Both the position numbers and the translations under genes were made by a program. A stretch of DNA of 64,000 nucleotides from Hydractinia symbiolongicarpus. Taxonomy: Eukaryota > Cnidaria > Hydrozoa > Anthoathecata > Hydractiniidae. The notes beneath the pieces were generated by a model, which had not been told where the DNA came from, ran no database searches, and saw only the letters and a program-made list of their open reading frames with translations. Below, in pieces: positions 63,965-64,000 of this stretch. The number at the start of each line of letters is the position of its first letter. Position 1 is the first letter of the stretch. The stretch spans positions 29,663,501 through 29,727,500 of the forward strand of contig NC_079878.1 in NCBI RefSeq assembly GCF_029227915.1. The letters run 5' to 3'.

Positions 63965-64000
63965 GTAAACAAATTTCCCGAACGATTTTTTAAATTATTT
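63965..64000 (+). repeat. Forward satellite resuming after the strand switch
   Basis: The last 36 bases, gtaaacaaatttcccg and onward, have the forward orientation. They carry the acaaattt variant seen at about 59,834, 60,649, 61,254, 62,637 and 63,246. The window ends inside this monomer. Confidence 0.85.

Larger units (their letters stand above)
1..64000. repeat. 203-bp satellite DNA array filling the window
   Basis: The same unit recurs every 203 bp from first to last base. The landmark accactaaaacgcatgagac is seen at 51 and again through 63,687. That span is 314 intervals, or 63,742 bp at 203 each, against 63,636 bp observed. The 106-bp deficit is explained by two 38-bp deletions (76 bp) and about 30 bp of scattered small indels. 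Monomers differ mostly by substitutions at a limited set of positions, and runs of monomers recur in the same order (higher-order repeats). No unique sequence interrupts the array, so there is no gene-free spacer to describe separately. Known context: long tandem satellites of this kind belong to eukaryotic heterochromatin, often centromeric or pericentromeric. Location and host are inference; I do not recognise the family. Confidence 0.98.

Noticed and set aside
63856-63967. Terminal inverted repeat of a transposon or foldback element
   Set aside because: The inverted piece is ordinary satellite sequence with no transposase, terminal motif or unique internal part. The gtaaac on both sides is part of the monomer, so it cannot be claimed as a target-site duplication.
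1-64000. CRISPR array
   Set aside because: The periodicity is contiguous 203-bp repetition with no short repeat/unique spacer alternation; every part of the unit is repeated.
1-64000. Ribosomal intergenic spacer, telomere or tRNA/5S cluster
   Set aside because: I see no rRNA or tRNA-like segment and no short telomeric repeat. The unit is a homogeneous 203-bp satellite throughout.

Overview
The window is one uninterrupted satellite DNA array. About 315 head-to-tail copies of a monomer of 203 bp (about 39% G+C) run in one orientation from base 1 to about 63,858. A short strand switch of roughly 106 bp (63,859-63,964) follows, and forward repeats resume to the end. I find no protein-coding gene, RNA gene, transposon, CRISPR array or non-repeat spacer. 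An array this long and layered points to a eukaryotic chromosome, most likely pericentromeric, centromeric or other constitutive heterochromatin. I do not recognise the monomer and cannot name the organism or clade. CpG is not depleted in the monomer (13 CpG in a representative copy, against about 8 expected from base composition), which argues against long decay by methylated-C deamination.

The monomer has two halves. The first 100 bp are AT-rich (about 32% G+C), with T-runs around TTTAAA. The second 103 bp are GC-richer (about 46%) and carry GCCGGC, a GATTTCCCGTAAATCC block and a variable tail. The tail variants (cccgggcttgg / cccgtgcttgg / cccggactcgg / cctggactcgg, followed by cgaatg / cgagtat / caaaagta) define the subfamilies. 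Fixed successions of these variants form higher-order repeats (HORs).

Layout: 1-3.6 kb, loosely ordered monomers with weak 4-5-mer periodicity. 3.6-7.2 kb, 2-mer and longer duplications. About 6.4-12.5 kb and 13.5-18.8 kb, two diverged copies of one large segment (offset 6.5-6.9 kb), separated by a return of the 3.6 kb type at 12.5-13.3 kb. 16.9-27.6 kb, a 26/27-monomer block in tandem duplicate with a chimeric junction monomer at 22.13-22.33 kb, followed by a third partial copy to 29.8 kb. 29.8-34.4 kb, irregular monomers with a local single-monomer amplification. 34.45-42.98 kb, the clearest HOR: four near-identical copies of an 11-mer (2,233 bp) or its 10-mer derivative (2,030 bp). 45.2-54 kb, shorter HORs of 8, then 7, then 5 monomers. 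54-60 kb, mixed monomers with a 6-mer tandem duplication and dispersed echoes. 60.1-63.35 kb, a 1,991-bp period block. Then the strand switch.

Short open frames occur on both strands at almost every monomer. They are the same two or three frames repeated, and because 203 is not a multiple of 3 each frame shifts from one monomer to the next. They are by-products of the repeat. The biology here is array evolution (unequal exchange, local homogenization, deletion by recombination, template switching) and possibly chromatin organisation, not a gene system.
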